Source of the DNA: JAZKFT01 sp039925965 | GTDB taxonomy: Bacteria > Bacteroidota > Bacteroidia > Chitinophagales > Chitinophagaceae | Direction: 5' to 3' | NCBI GenBank assembly: GCA_039925965.1 | Contig: JBDSXW010000090.1 | Span: forward strand, 72,399-136,398 | DNA length: 64,000 nucleotides | Part shown: piece by piece, positions 9,715 to 19,048 of the stretch | Layout of the letters: each line of letters opens with the position of its first letter | How positions within the stretch are numbered: the first letter of the stretch is position 1 | Notes under the pieces: model-generated | The model's database searches: none | The model's input: only the letters and a program-made list of their open reading frames with translations | Told to the model about the DNA's origin: nothing | Program-made: the position numbers and the translations under genes

Positions 9715-10266
9715 ATGAAAAAGACATTAATTGGATTAGCAATAGTAACTACGATGTTAGGAGCTTGTACTAACAATAAAGACCAAGAAGTAGGGATGGC
9801 GGCTGTAACCCTCAGTAATCCAAATGGGCATGGCGCTTCGGAAGATAATCCGATGTACTATACTGGTAACGAAATAATGAACTTACCACAACGGTTAATG
9901 GTTCAGCCTTCAGATTATGCAGACTACCAGGCGTGGAAAAATCAAAAACAGCAACCTTTGGCTCAAAAAGTGGAAAATACACCCCAATCGAAATCCAATT
10001 CGAACAACAATACGGTGTCGAAAAATAATGTGCCTCAAAATGGAAACAATAGCAATACCGATGTTGCCATGGCGCCACCACCGGTTCAAAAAAAGAAGGG
10101 ATGGAGTAATAAAGCAAAGGGCGCGGTAATAGGTGGCGGTACAGGTGCGGTTCTGGGTGCGGTGATCAGCAAAAACAAGGTAAAGGGAGGTATCATTGGT
10201 GGTTTGCTTGGTGCCGGTGTGGGTTATGTAATTGGTAATGCAAAAGACAAGAAAAATGGAAATTAA
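9715..10266 (+). CDS. Glycine-zipper lipoprotein
   Basis: A 183-residue lipoprotein precursor: short signal peptide and lipobox LGAC with the acylated Cys at about residue 18. Residues about 70-125 are a low-complexity Asn/Pro/Gln/Lys linker. The C-terminus (about 130-176) is a glycine zipper (AVIGGGTGAVLGAVI ... GGIIGGLLGAGVGYVIG), a hairpin of two small-residue helices seen in Omp/YMGG-like envelope proteins, flanked by lysines. It is likely to be anchored in the envelope with the zipper inserted in or lying on a membrane; the precise role is unknown. The gene has its own terminator and no operon partners. Confidence 0.85.
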   Translation: MKKTLIGLAIVTTMLGACTNNKDQEVGMAAVTLSNPNGHGASEDNPMYYTGNEIMNLPQRLMVQPSDYADYQAWKNQKQQPLAQKVENTPQSKSNSNNNTVSKNNVPQNGNNSNTDVAMAPPPVQKKKGWSNKAKGAVIGGGTGAVLGAVISKNKVKGGIIGGLLGAGVGYVIGNAKDKKNGN

Positions 10267-10301
10267 TTTTCGGATGTAACGTCAGTATAAACAGTGTGAG
10301 T

Positions 10302-10330
10302 AAAGCCGGCAAAAATGCCGGCTTTTTTTT
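10302..10330 (+). terminator. Intrinsic terminator after the glycine-zipper lipoprotein
   Basis: AAAGCCGGC pairs with GCCGGCTTT around a short A-rich loop, followed by a run of T. It begins 36 bases after the stop. Confidence 0.9.
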
Positions 10331-10486
10331 GCTAATTCAGTGAATATATCGTTTACCAGGTTCGGATAAATGCTATCTCTTCCTAATAACTATGTAAAAG
10401 GATTCGATAATTGTATAACAAAAATAGAAACGCATCAACTAAACTTTACACCTTGGATAATTTCGTCCTTTTCCTAAACCAATATC

Positions 10487-12382
10487 ATGAAAAAACAAAT
10501 ACTCCTTCTTGCTTTTACTATTTCACTTACTACAAGTGTTACTTTCTCGCAGGCACCCAATTTGGGCACCGTAGCTAACTTTGAATTATTTACTTCCACT
10601 GGTGCCGTTACCAATACCGGCATTTCGCAGGTTACCGGAAATGTGGGTACGAATAGCGGTTCCACCACCGGTTTTGGAAACGTAAATGGCCAAATGCATG
10701 ATAATGATGGTGTGACCTCCCAGGCCTCAGCTGATTTACTGATAGCATACGGCCAGTTAAATACCGCTACCCCAACTTTTTTTCCAGCTCCATTACTGGG
10801 TAACGGTGACACACTCGTGGCAGGCGTTTATAGAACGAATGCAGTGACCTCCCTTAATGGAAACCTTACCTTAAACGCACAGGGCAATGCAAACGCAGTA
10901 TTCATATTTCAAATCCAGGCTGCATTTTCTGTTAGTTCGGCAGCTAAAATAAAACTCATCAACGGGGCACAGGCCTGTAACGTCTTCTGGAAAGTGGAAG
11001 GGCTGATAAGTGTTGCCAGTTCGGCTTTTTTACGTGGAACGTTTGTAGCTAACAATGCTGCTATTGCCCTTAATACCAATGATACCCTGGAAGGAAGGGC
11101 CGTATCTACATCGGGTGCTATTACTACAAACGGGGTATTAGCGTACACACCTTCAGGTTGTGGCAGTCCAGTGCTTGCAGGTCCGGCTTGCCCTAATTTG
11201 TCTACCACAGCTTCCTACGCAATTTTTTCAGGAAACGGATCTGTCACCAACTATACCCCTCTCACTACTTTTGTTAAAGGGGATGTTGGAACAAATGTTG
11301 GTTTAACTACCGGCTTTAACCCGCTAAATGTAAATGGAACAATTCATCCGATACCAGATGTTTCAACTGCGGCATGCGCTGCAGATCTACTAAATGTATA
11401 TAATTATTTAAACCTGCTTCCACACGACATAGAGCTGTTATACCCGGCACAATTTGGTAATAGTCTGGTACTTACGCCTCATACATACCTTATGAATGCC
11501 GCCGCAACCTTTAATGGTATTTTATACCTTAATGCACAGGGTAATGCAAATGCTGTATTCGTAATTAAAATAAACGGCGCTCTTTCTACCGGCACCTTTT
11601 CAAAAGTGGTGTTGATTAATGGTACCCAATCGAAAAACGTATTCTGGAAAGTAGATGGGGCTGTTACTGTTAACGACTACTCTGTCTTTCATGGCACCAT
11701 TGTTTGTAACAATGGTGCGGTTAATTTTAATACCGGCGACTCTTTGTATGGCAGGGCATTTACAACAAACGGTGCATTAAGTACAGCGGCATTAGTGGTA
11801 AACTTACCCGATGGCACACCAGGTTCCTGTTCGGCCCTACCGCTGAGCTGGCTTTACTTCCGCGGCGCTCAGTCGCAAAAAAATGTAGTGCTTGAGTGGG
11901 GCACCACCAATGAAATAAATAATGGCTTTTTCACCATCGAAAAAAGCCTTGATGGCGTTCGTTTTGAAACCATTGGAACCGTCAATGCTTCAAACCAATC
12001 TTTTGGTAGCACGAACAATTATTCCTTTACCGACATGCAACCATATAGCACCGGCTATTATCGCATTTTGCAAACAGATAAGGATGGTAGGAAAAATTAC
12101 TATTATACGATACAGATAAAACTGAATACCAGTAAGAATTTGCTGGTGCAACATTACGTTCAACAGGACCGTATCGTAATTCAGATCTCCAATGCGTTAC
12201 CAGGCGACGGTTCGCTGGTACTATATACGGTTGATGGCAAAAAAATAGCTTCTCAAAAAATAGCCCTTACAAAAGAGGCAAGCGTCTATCAACTGCCAAA
12301 GCCGACTTATGCTGGTATGTACCTGGTGTACATAGAAAGCCGGGGACAAAAAATATATTCGGGAAAACTGATGGTGTTATAA
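10487..12382 (+). CDS. Tandem DUF3494 (ice-binding-type) secreted protein with T9SS sorting domain
   Basis: The 631-residue precursor has a signal peptide (MKKQILLLAF..., cleavage after TFSQ). Two DUF3494 ice-binding-like beta-solenoid domains follow one another, about residues 28-218 and 238-440. Both carry the family marks: FxLFTSTGAVTNTG / YAIFSGNGSVTNY openings, GNVGTN / GDVGTN, LNAQGNANAVFIFQI / LNAQGNANAVFVIKI, and VFWKVEG / VFWKVDG. A beta-rich linker (LPLSWLYFRG...) leads to a T9SS C-terminal domain. Single-domain relatives bind ice; in non-polar bacteria the fold is often considered an adhesin, so ice binding is not implied. The gene stands alone between two terminators. Confidence 0.9.
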   Translation: MKKQILLLAFTISLTTSVTFSQAPNLGTVANFELFTSTGAVTNTGISQVTGNVGTNSGSTTGFGNVNGQMHDNDGVTSQASADLLIAYGQLNTATPTFFPAPLLGNGDTLVAGVYRTNAVTSLNGNLTLNAQGNANAVFIFQIQAAFSVSSAAKIKLINGAQACNVFWKVEGLISVASSAFLRGTFVANNAAIALNTNDTLEGRAVSTSGAITTNGVLAYTPSGCGSPVLAGPACPNLSTTASYAIFSGNGSVTNYTPLTTFVKGDVGTNVGLTTGFNPLNVNGTIHPIPDVSTAACAADLLNVYNYLNLLPHDIELLYPAQFGNSLVLTPHTYLMNAAATFNGILYLNAQGNANAVFVIKINGALSTGTFSKVVLINGTQSKNVFWKVDGAVTVNDYSVFHGTIVCNNGAVNFNTGDSLYGRAFTTNGALSTAALVVNLPDGTPGSCSALPLSWLYFRGAQSQKNVVLEWGTTNEINNGFFTIEKSLDGVRFETIGTVNASNQSFGSTNNYSFTDMQPYSTGYYRILQTDKDGRKNYYYTIQIKLNTSKNLLVQHYVQQDRIVIQISNALPGDGSLVLYTVDGKKIASQKIALTKEASVYQLPKPTYAGMYLVYIESRGQKIYSGKLMVL

Positions 12383-12406
12383 CTATAAAAAATACACTTC
12401 TTAATC

Positions 12407-12445
12407 AACACAGGCTGGCCCACAGATTAGGGCCAGCCTGTGTTA
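12407..12445. terminator. Bidirectional terminator between convergent genes
   Basis: ACACAGGCTGGCCC and GGGCCAGCCTGTGT form a perfect stem around an 8-base loop. The structure lies between the stop of the DUF3494 gene (12382) and the stop of the minus-strand protease (12465). Confidence 0.8.
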
Positions 12446-12464
12446 CATGTATCCACTGGGACAG

Positions 12465-13649
12465 TCAATCTATCCTACCTACTTTCATCTTTATTTCAAA
12501 GGGCTGTTTATTTCTAAGCACGATGATTTTTAAGCGGTTTCCTGCCGATTGCAGGCTGTTCCTGATACCCTGGAAGCTCGTGCCTACCACATTGTCAACT
12601 GAAAATATTTCATCACCCACCTGGAGCCCGGATGCTTCCGCTGGTGAATTTTTAATGATCTCGCCGATAATAACCTTTCCCTCCTCATAATAAATTTCCA
12701 TGCCGGTGTAGGAGTAGTCGAAAGCTTCCCGGAAGTGCGTATTAGGCAGCAGGTAAATCTCTGCCCGGGGATAATTAAGAGTAATATTAAAACGCCGTAA
12801 AAGATCGGCTCCTAACAACCCGCCAAGGCTAGGGTAGCTGGTTACATTGAACTCATCCTCGAATATATAAGTGGGTACTTTTTTAAATTTATAAGGCCCC
12901 AATTTCAATTCCTTTACCGTAGTGATCATCATTTTCTTCTTGCCCCCCATGCCTTCGGCCATTGTAGGCATCAGTTTTTTCCTGCCCAGAAAAAGGGCAC
13001 TATCCCTCACAAAATCCTCGGAGAGGAGCAGGCAAAGACCACCACCAGTGTCAAAGTAGAATCGTTGGCGTGCAGCGACATTATCTTTAACAATAGCAGC
13101 CTGGATGGGCAGGCTATTAAAGGATGGCCTTAGCAATGTCCCTCCCCGGGTATATTGAAAATAGCCGGGTGAATAGAAGGACAATTCATTATGATCATAA
13201 TTCACGTCGACAATATACCGGCGCAGCAGGCTGAATCCGATAATTCCATCGATTCGAACGCCATATACAGCCGTAAGTAAGCCATAATCGTTAATATGAA
13301 AATCCAATGAGTCAGTTACAAGACCGGGTAATCTAAGGGTATGATGCTTGGCATATTCTACGGTCCGGACGCCCGCAATACCCCGTATCGTTCGGTCGCT
13401 AGGCGTTATTGTAAGGTTGAGTTCGGCAGCAGTATTGCTGTCAAGAGAAATACCGCCGCTGCCGGTATCTAAAATAAAATTGAGTGAATCGGAGCCGTCA
13501 TCGAGTGTTGCGCGGATCAACATCACACCCCCGGTCATTGGTTCGAAATAAAATTTGGTCAGAAATTTCGCAGGAGGAGTCGAAAAAATTTCCTGTGCCT
13601 GCCCTGGTGTGGACAATAAAAAACATGCAAACACAAAAAACAACTTCAT
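12465..13649 (-). CDS. Secreted retropepsin-like aspartyl protease with C-terminal PDZ domain
   Basis: About 394 residues from the ATG at 13649 (MKLFFVFACFLL..., signal peptide cut near GQAQ); ATGs at 13658 and 13682 would only lengthen the leader. Two Asp-Thr-Gly motifs, FILDTGSGG and FYFDTGGG, mark the two lobes of a pepsin/retropepsin-like aspartyl protease, about 150 residues apart. The last 75 residues are a PDZ domain (VIIGEIIKNSPAEASGLQVGDEI). Bacteroidota commonly encode such Asp-protease/PDZ proteins, acting outside the inner membrane, with unknown substrates. Transcribed alone, it ends at the bidirectional terminator shared with the DUF3494 gene. Confidence 0.9.
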   Translation of the reverse strand: MKLFFVFACFLLSTPGQAQEIFSTPPAKFLTKFYFEPMTGGVMLIRATLDDGSDSLNFILDTGSGGISLDSNTAAELNLTITPSDRTIRGIAGVRTVEYAKHHTLRLPGLVTDSLDFHINDYGLLTAVYGVRIDGIIGFSLLRRYIVDVNYDHNELSFYSPGYFQYTRGGTLLRPSFNSLPIQAAIVKDNVAARQRFYFDTGGGLCLLLSEDFVRDSALFLGRKKLMPTMAEGMGGKKKMMITTVKELKLGPYKFKKVPTYIFEDEFNVTSYPSLGGLLGADLLRRFNITLNYPRAEIYLLPNTHFREAFDYSYTGMEIYYEEGKVIIGEIIKNSPAEASGLQVGDEIFSVDNVVGTSFQGIRNSLQSAGNRLKIIVLRNKQPFEIKMKVGRID

Positions 13650-13718
13650 TATACTCATATTGGCCAAAGCAATTTTATTCATCCTGGTTATTTCTCAAAG
13701 CCGGTTATTATAATTCGA

Positions 13719-13828
13719 ATTGGTCATTAGTCAAGGGCTATTGGTCATTAGTCATGAACTCAATGGTCATTTGCCAAATCCATCTTATTGTCAATGACTT
13801 ATTGACCGTATAACTGAATGACCATTGA
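13719..13828. repeat. GGTCATTAGTCA word-repeat array with inverted copies
   Basis: Within the 369-base gap between the protease and mqnC, the word TTGGTCATTAGTCA occurs twice (about 13720 and 13742) and a TGGTCATTTG variant once. The right part carries reverse-complement versions (TCAATGACTTATTGACC, TGAATGACCATTGA). The array could fold on itself. No gene was seen in the rest of the gap. Confidence 0.7.
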
Positions 13829-14018
13829 AATAGCACCAGTAACGGCAAATAGTCTTTTCAACACTCAAGTTATTCAAACCAACCCAATCATTTGTTCCTT
13901 TCATCACAAATGCAACAACACGCGTTTATATTTGTTACTTGTTTTGCTCGGGTATGGCGACAGTGCATTAAACAATGTATCGGGATTGCTGGGCAGGATG
14001 TAATCAAAAAAACCTAAT

Positions 14019-15161
14019 ATGGACGGAACGAATCCGGTTATGAATATCAACGAACTTTACCAGAAAGCACTCAACTTCGAATTTCTATCAATTGACGAAG
14101 GCGTATATCTGTTTGAAAATGCCCCCCTTTCTGAGCTGATGCATATCGCCAATGAACTGCGTAAAAAACAGGTTCCTCATGGAAAAGTATCCTGGATCAT
14201 TGACCGCAACCTAAACACCACCAATGTATGCGTTGCCAACTGTAAATTTTGTAATTTTTACAGGGTGCCGGGGCATCCAGACGCATATATCACAGATATA
14301 GACACCTACAAAAAAAAGATAGACGAAACGATTCGTTACGGTGGTGAGCAGCTATTACTACAAGGTGGCCATCATCCCGGGCTGGGCTTAGCGTTTTATA
14401 CAGACCTCTTCCGGCAATTAAAACAATTGTACCCGAATGTAAAACTTCACGCCCTCGGGCCGCCCGAGGTAGCTCATATCACAAAACTGGCAAAAAGCAC
14501 ACATGCTGAAGTGCTGAAAGCCTTACGGGAAGCGGGTCTTGACAGCCTTCCGGGCCCGGGCGCGGAAATATTGGTGGACCGTGTACGCCGCCTGATAGCC
14601 AAAGGAAAGTGTGGTGCGCAGGAATGGCTGGATATTATGCAAGAAGCCCATAAGCAGGGCCTTACGACCAGCGCGACCATGATGTTTGGCCATGTGGAAA
14701 CCATCCGGGAGCGTTTTGAACACCTGGCAAAAATCCGCGAGGTGCAAAGCAGAAAGCCAGAAGGCGCCAAGGGCTTTATCGCTTTTATTCCCTGGACATT
14801 CCAGGACGTAGATACCTTACTTACCCGCATCCGCGGCGTTCACAACCTTACCACCAGCGAAGAGTATATCCGAATGATCGCTTTGAGCCGGATCATGCTT
14901 CCGAACGTAAAAAACATACAGGCCAGCTGGCTAACGGTAGGTAAGGCGGTAGCACAAATGTGTTTACATGCCGGTGCCAATGACTTCGGTAGTATTATGA
15001 TCGAAGAAAATGTGGTTAGTGCCGCGGGCGCACCACACAGGTTTACCGCCAACGGCATCCAGGCCGCTATCCGCGAAGCAGGTTTTGAGCCGATGCTGCG
15101 GAACCAGCAGTACGAAAAACGGGCGATACCTGAAATGGAAGAGCAGGTGATAGATTATTAG
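14019..15161 (+). CDS. mqnC: Cyclic dehypoxanthinyl futalosine synthase (radical SAM)
   Basis: Radical SAM enzyme of the futalosine route to menaquinone; it cyclises dehypoxanthinyl futalosine. The [4Fe-4S] motif is C71-VAN-C75-KF-C78. MqnC-like stretches include GGEQLLLQGGHHP, EWLDIMQEAHKQGL followed by TSATMMFGH, and SIMIEENVVSAAGAPH; these fit MqnC better than the paralogue MqnE. The 380-residue length is normal. The start could be 14019 or the ATG at 14040 (MNINELY). Upstream is the GGTCATTAG repeat gap, downstream a terminator-like hairpin 170 bases after the stop. No other mqn genes lie in the window, so the pathway is scattered. Menaquinone made this way would feed respiration. Confidence 0.92.
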   Translation: MDGTNPVMNINELYQKALNFEFLSIDEGVYLFENAPLSELMHIANELRKKQVPHGKVSWIIDRNLNTTNVCVANCKFCNFYRVPGHPDAYITDIDTYKKKIDETIRYGGEQLLLQGGHHPGLGLAFYTDLFRQLKQLYPNVKLHALGPPEVAHITKLAKSTHAEVLKALREAGLDSLPGPGAEILVDRVRRLIAKGKCGAQEWLDIMQEAHKQGLTTSATMMFGHVETIRERFEHLAKIREVQSRKPEGAKGFIAFIPWTFQDVDTLLTRIRGVHNLTTSEEYIRMIALSRIMLPNVKNIQASWLTVGKAVAQMCLHAGANDFGSIMIEENVVSAAGAPHRFTANGIQAAIREAGFEPMLRNQQYEKRAIPEMEEQVIDY

Positions 15162-15330
15162 TTGGGGCCACTTCTTTAGCTGACTGACTGAATTTGCCTC
15201 TATTGGCAAAACCCTTTTTACCGATAACAACGTGGCCAAATACAATGATTATGCGCTGCAATCCAGCGCTACTGCATCTATTCCGGCAGTAGCCGTAATA
15301 AGCCAACCGGCTCCCCTTTTATAATTACAT

Positions 15331-15361
15331 AAAGCCAAGGCAATAAAATGCCCGGGCTTTT
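15331..15361 (+). terminator. Probable terminator downstream of mqnC
   Basis: AAAGCC and GGGCTTT with inner GGCA/TGCC pairs form an interrupted stem, followed by a short T-run. It lies about 170 bases after mqnC. The intervening 15162-15330 holds no recognisable gene. Confidence 0.55.
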
Positions 15362-15790
15362 GTATAATGGCTATTTTGTGATACCCTCTCTCAGGGTAAG
15401 CTATCCAGTTTTGAACCGCGTTTTTAATGTTCCTTCTCCCTACAAAGAATTTCATTTTTGCGAAATGTGCAGGTATTGTTCTGCAAGACCTTTAAGAAGT
15501 TTAATTCGCAATTCTTTTATTACCAGGATTGGGTGCCTTAAATTTAATGGAACAGATAAACTGATTGCCTAAATTCATAAAAACCTTTTTTTCGTTTTTT
15601 TTAATCGCTGAAGTCCATATTTCATGTCATTAACAATATAAATTAAGGTTTTTTTACGCAAAAGTAAAAATAATCATTACTTTCACAATAATTATTACAA
15701 ATAGAATAATTAATCATTTGTTGGAATAGCAGCCTGATGAATGATTTTACTACAACGATTTCTTGCCTTAACAATTTAAAACACGAAGAA
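15362..15790. other. A/T-rich leader region upstream of nirB
   Basis: No recognisable gene. A 68-codon minus-strand frame (15249-15455) and overlapping plus-strand frames show no family features. From about 15580 the sequence becomes very A/T-rich with AATAATTATT and TAATTAAT words; this is the likely promoter and operator region of nirBD. I looked for a TTGAT-N4-ATCAA FNR box and did not find a clean one. Confidence 0.45.
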
Positions 15791-18322
15791 ATGGGAAGCG
15801 TCCAAAAGCCCATTGTTGTTGTTATTGGCAACGGCATGGTAGGCTACAAATTCTGCGAAAAACTGGTTAAAAAAACCAATAGTTTTGAACTGATTGTTTT
15901 TGGTGAAGAGCCCCGAAGAGCTTACGACAGGGTTCACCTAAGCGAATATTTCGCCGGAAAAACCGAAGACGACCTAAGTCTTTCCACCCTGGAATGGTAT
16001 GCCGAAAATAATATCCGGCTATATCTCAGCGATCCAATCCTGGAAATTAACCGATCGGCGAAAACCATTCATTCCCAAAAAGGCATCGTACAACCGTACG
16101 ATTATCTCATTCTTGCCACCGGTTCAGCTGCATTTGTGCCCAATATTCCCGGGGTAGAAAAAGAAGGGGTTTTTGTCTACCGCACTATTGAGGATCTGGA
16201 AATGATGAAAACCCACGCCCGGAAAGCAAAAAAAGGTGCTGTTATAGGTGGGGGCCTGTTAGGCTTAGAGGCCGCCAAAGCACTACTGGACCTTGGGGTT
16301 GAAGAAACACATGTAGTAGAGTTTGCGCCCAGGCTGATGCCCAGGCAAATAGATAGTGCCGGTAGTGGCATGCTTCAGCAGCAACTAAAGGAATTCGGCC
16401 TTAAAGTTCATTTAAATAAAAGTACGACTGCAATTGCTGGTGACGGAACTATAACCGCACTGGAATTCGCTGACGATACAAAACTGGAACTGGACATGCT
16501 CGTTATCTCGGCAGGTATACGCCCGAGAGATGAACTGGCTAAACTGAGCGGCATAGAAGTAGGCGGTCGCGGTGGGATCCTGGTAAACGACTATATGCAA
16601 ACCAGCGATCCCGACATTTTTGCCATCGGCGAATGCGCCTTGCATAGTAATATGATTTATGGCCTGGTAGCCCCCGGCTACGAAATGGCAGAAGTGACAG
16701 CAGCCAATTTATGTAACAGACTGGACGTAATCAGTGCACCCCTCACCAGCAAGATCTTTACCAGCTTCGACATGAGCACCAAGCTTAAACTGATTGGTGT
16801 AGATGTTGCCAGCTTCGGCGATCCATTTATTACAGAACCTGATTGCCGCACTATTATTTTTGAGGATACCCACAAGGCTGTTTACAAACGCATCAATATA
16901 AGTACGGATGGCAAATACCTGCTTGGCGGGATTTTGATCGGCGACGCAGCAGCGTATAATATGCTGTTGCAAACCGTCAACAACAAGATCATGCTTCCGC
17001 CAAATCCCGAAGACCTGATCCTGGGTAGCCGGGGCGGGGAAGCGGAAGGTGGAGCCGGAGTTCTGGGCTTGCCAGACGAAGCCTTGATCTGTAGTTGTGA
17101 AGCCGTTACAAAGGGAGCAATCTGTAGCGCGGTTACCGAAGGTGGCATAACAACAGTAGACGCCATGAAAAAATGCACCAAGGCCGGAACGGGCTGTGGC
17201 GGCTGTGTTCCGATGGTGAAAGACCTGATCGTTGGCACCATGAAAGCCAATGGCGTATATGTAAAAAATGTGGTATGCGAGCATTTTGATTATAGCCGCC
17301 AGGAACTATTCGACCTTACCAAAATGAATGGCATCCGGACTTACGATGAAGTACTGGGCCGGTACGGAAAAGGGGATGGCTGCGAGGTCTGCAAGCCAGT
17401 GGTAGCAAGCATCCTCGCCAGCTTGTGGAACGATCTGATATTAAAACAGGATACCATACAAGACAGCAACGATCGCTTCCTGGCGAATATTCAAAAAGGC
17501 GGCACTTATTCTGTTGTGCCTCGTATCGCCGGCGGCGAAATCACGCCTGATAAACTCATTGCAATTGGCCAGGTAGGGAAAAAATATAATCTGTACACCA
17601 AGATAACAGGCGGCCAGCGTATCGATTTGTTTGGCGCCCATTTAAGCGATCTGCCTGCTATCTGGGAAGAACTGATAGCTGCCGGTTTCGAAAGTGGCCA
17701 TGCGTATGGTAAATCTTTACGTACCGTGAAAAGTTGTGTAGGCAGTACCTGGTGCCGGTTTGGATTACACGATAGCGTAAGCTTTGCCATAGAAGTTGAA
17801 GACCGGTATAAAGGCCTTCGCAGCCCTCATAAACTGAAAGGTGGTGTAAGCGGTTGCGTGCGCGAATGCGCTGAGGCACAAAGCAAAGATTTTGGCATTA
17901 TCGCTACCGAAAAAGGCTGGAACCTGTACATCTGCGGCAACGGCGGCAGCAAGCCACAACACGCCCAGTTGCTGGCAACAGATATAGATAAAGAAACCTG
18001 CATTAAATACCTCGATCGCTTTTTAATGTTCTATGTAAAGACTGCAGATCCGCTGACCCGTACTGCCACCTGGCTTAACAAAATGGAAGGCGGTATGGCA
18101 TATTTAAAAAATGTAATCATCAACGACAGCCTGGGTATAGCTAAAGAATTGGAAGCCGCCATGGTACAACATATGAACACTTATACCTGCGAGTGGAAAG
18201 CCGCCATCGAAAACCCCGAAATGCGGAAACGGTTTAGTCATTTTGTAAACGCACCCGGTGAAAAAGATCCTACGTCTCTGCTCGTTCCTATGAGAGACCA
18301 GGTGAAGGCGAAGGAATGGTGA
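15791..18322 (+). CDS. nirB: NAD(P)H nitrite reductase, large subunit
   Basis: Cytoplasmic sirohaem enzyme reducing nitrite to ammonium with NAD(P)H. About 843 residues from the ATG at 15791 (MGSVQKPIVVVIGNGMVG); an upstream ATG at 15737 adds 18 residues before the FAD motif and is less likely. Domain order: FAD/NAD(P) reductase with GNGMVG, GGGLLGLEAA and IFAIGECALH; BFD-like [2Fe-2S] domain with CSC and GTGCGGC (about 435-475); ferredoxin-like half domain with TGGQRIDLFG; then the sirohaem/[4Fe-4S] ligands C-VGSTW-C and C-VRE-C (CX5C...CX3C, about residues 648-690). All expected ligands are present. nirD follows after 148 bases, so the two form the assimilatory nitrite reductase of this nitrate island. 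Confidence 0.96.
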   Translation: MGSVQKPIVVVIGNGMVGYKFCEKLVKKTNSFELIVFGEEPRRAYDRVHLSEYFAGKTEDDLSLSTLEWYAENNIRLYLSDPILEINRSAKTIHSQKGIVQPYDYLILATGSAAFVPNIPGVEKEGVFVYRTIEDLEMMKTHARKAKKGAVIGGGLLGLEAAKALLDLGVEETHVVEFAPRLMPRQIDSAGSGMLQQQLKEFGLKVHLNKSTTAIAGDGTITALEFADDTKLELDMLVISAGIRPRDELAKLSGIEVGGRGGILVNDYMQTSDPDIFAIGECALHSNMIYGLVAPGYEMAEVTAANLCNRLDVISAPLTSKIFTSFDMSTKLKLIGVDVASFGDPFITEPDCRTIIFEDTHKAVYKRINISTDGKYLLGGILIGDAAAYNMLLQTVNNKIMLPPNPEDLILGSRGGEAEGGAGVLGLPDEALICSCEAVTKGAICSAVTEGGITTVDAMKKCTKAGTGCGGCVPMVKDLIVGTMKANGVYVKNVVCEHFDYSRQELFDLTKMNGIRTYDEVLGRYGKGDGCEVCKPVVASILASLWNDLILKQDTIQDSNDRFLANIQKGGTYSVVPRIAGGEITPDKLIAIGQVGKKYNLYTKITGGQRIDLFGAHLSDLPAIWEELIAAGFESGHAYGKSLRTVKSCVGSTWCRFGLHDSVSFAIEVEDRYKGLRSPHKLKGGVSGCVRECAEAQSKDFGIIATEKGWNLYICGNGGSKPQHAQLLATDIDKETCIKYLDRFLMFYVKTADPLTRTATWLNKMEGGMAYLKNVIINDSLGIAKELEAAMVQHMNTYTCEWKAAIENPEMRKRFSHFVNAPGEKDPTSLLVPMRDQVKAKEW

Positions 18323-18336
18323 TCGCCGTTCTGTAA

Positions 18337-18375
18337 GTTCACAAGTTTATAGGTTTACGAGTTCTCAAATTCATG
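18337..18375 (+). repeat. Short GTTCACAAGTTTATAGGTTTACGAG word repeat between nirB and nirD
   Basis: The 148-base nirB-nirD spacer contains near-repeats of GTTCACAAG/TTTATAGG/TTTACGAG/GTTCTCAA, with a partial reverse complement (CTAACCTGTGAAC) at about 18417-18429. It resembles the CACAAGTTCACGGG words after fabH. It is weaker than the other arrays. Confidence 0.4.
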
Positions 18376-18470
18376 GTTACTGCATTTACCCATAGCGAGC
18401 TCATTTTAAAAGTCTCTAACCTGTGAACTAGGAAACAACAAAAAAGACAAACATTAAAACATTAAAAAGT

Positions 18471-18851
18471 ATGGAAACTATCACTGCAACCGCAACTGCG
18501 GTAAAATGGTTTTTCGCCTGCTACGCGGACGATGTGCCGAATAATGGCGGGGCTTGCGTAAAATACGAAGATGAGCAAATCGCTATTTTTAATTTTAGCC
18601 GAAGGGGCGAATGGTTTGCCTCGCAAAATCTTTGTCCGCATAAACAGCAAATGGCTTTAAGCCGTGGTATGATTGGCAGTGCCGGCGAGGCCTGTGAACC
18701 AAAAGTTGCTTGCCCTTTTCATAAAAAAACATTCAGCTTGCTAACGGGGGAGTGCATCTCCGGAGACGAATGCAGTATCAAAACATATCCAATAAGAGTG
18801 GAAGATGGTAAAGTGTATGTTGCGGTGGACGGACAGAGGGTGAAAGCCTGA
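18471..18851 (+). CDS. nirD: Nitrite reductase small subunit, Rieske-type
   Basis: A 126-residue partner of NirB with a Rieske [2Fe-2S] fold. Both ligand pairs are present: C55-P-H57 (NLCPHKQ) and C81-PF-H84 (CPFHKKTF), so this version can bind a cluster, unlike E. coli NirD which lacks the ligands (family knowledge). The N-terminus WFFACYADDVPNNGGACVKY matches the family. It lies 148 bases after nirB on the same strand, with a repeat-bearing spacer between. It probably passes or tunes electrons within the NirBD complex. Confidence 0.92.
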   Translation: METITATATAVKWFFACYADDVPNNGGACVKYEDEQIAIFNFSRRGEWFASQNLCPHKQQMALSRGMIGSAGEACEPKVACPFHKKTFSLLTGECISGDECSIKTYPIRVEDGKVYVAVDGQRVKA

Positions 18852-19048
18852 CTTCTGACGCAATAGCAACCTAAGACCATCCCGTATAATAACCACAACT
18901 ATTCCTTTCATAACAGTTACGTTCAGATCGCCAACTGTTTTACCACCCATTAAAAAAGGTAATGGTAACCGTTAACCATTGTGTTGAAATAAATGAAATG
19001 GTGAATTAGTAGCAATGACTGGAAGACCAAAGGCGGCGATCATTTCTC

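Noticed and set aside
15249..15455. 68-codon minus-strand frame between mqnC and nirB
   Set aside because: Read-through of a hairpin region; protein-like in part but no recognised family and antisense alternatives look similar.
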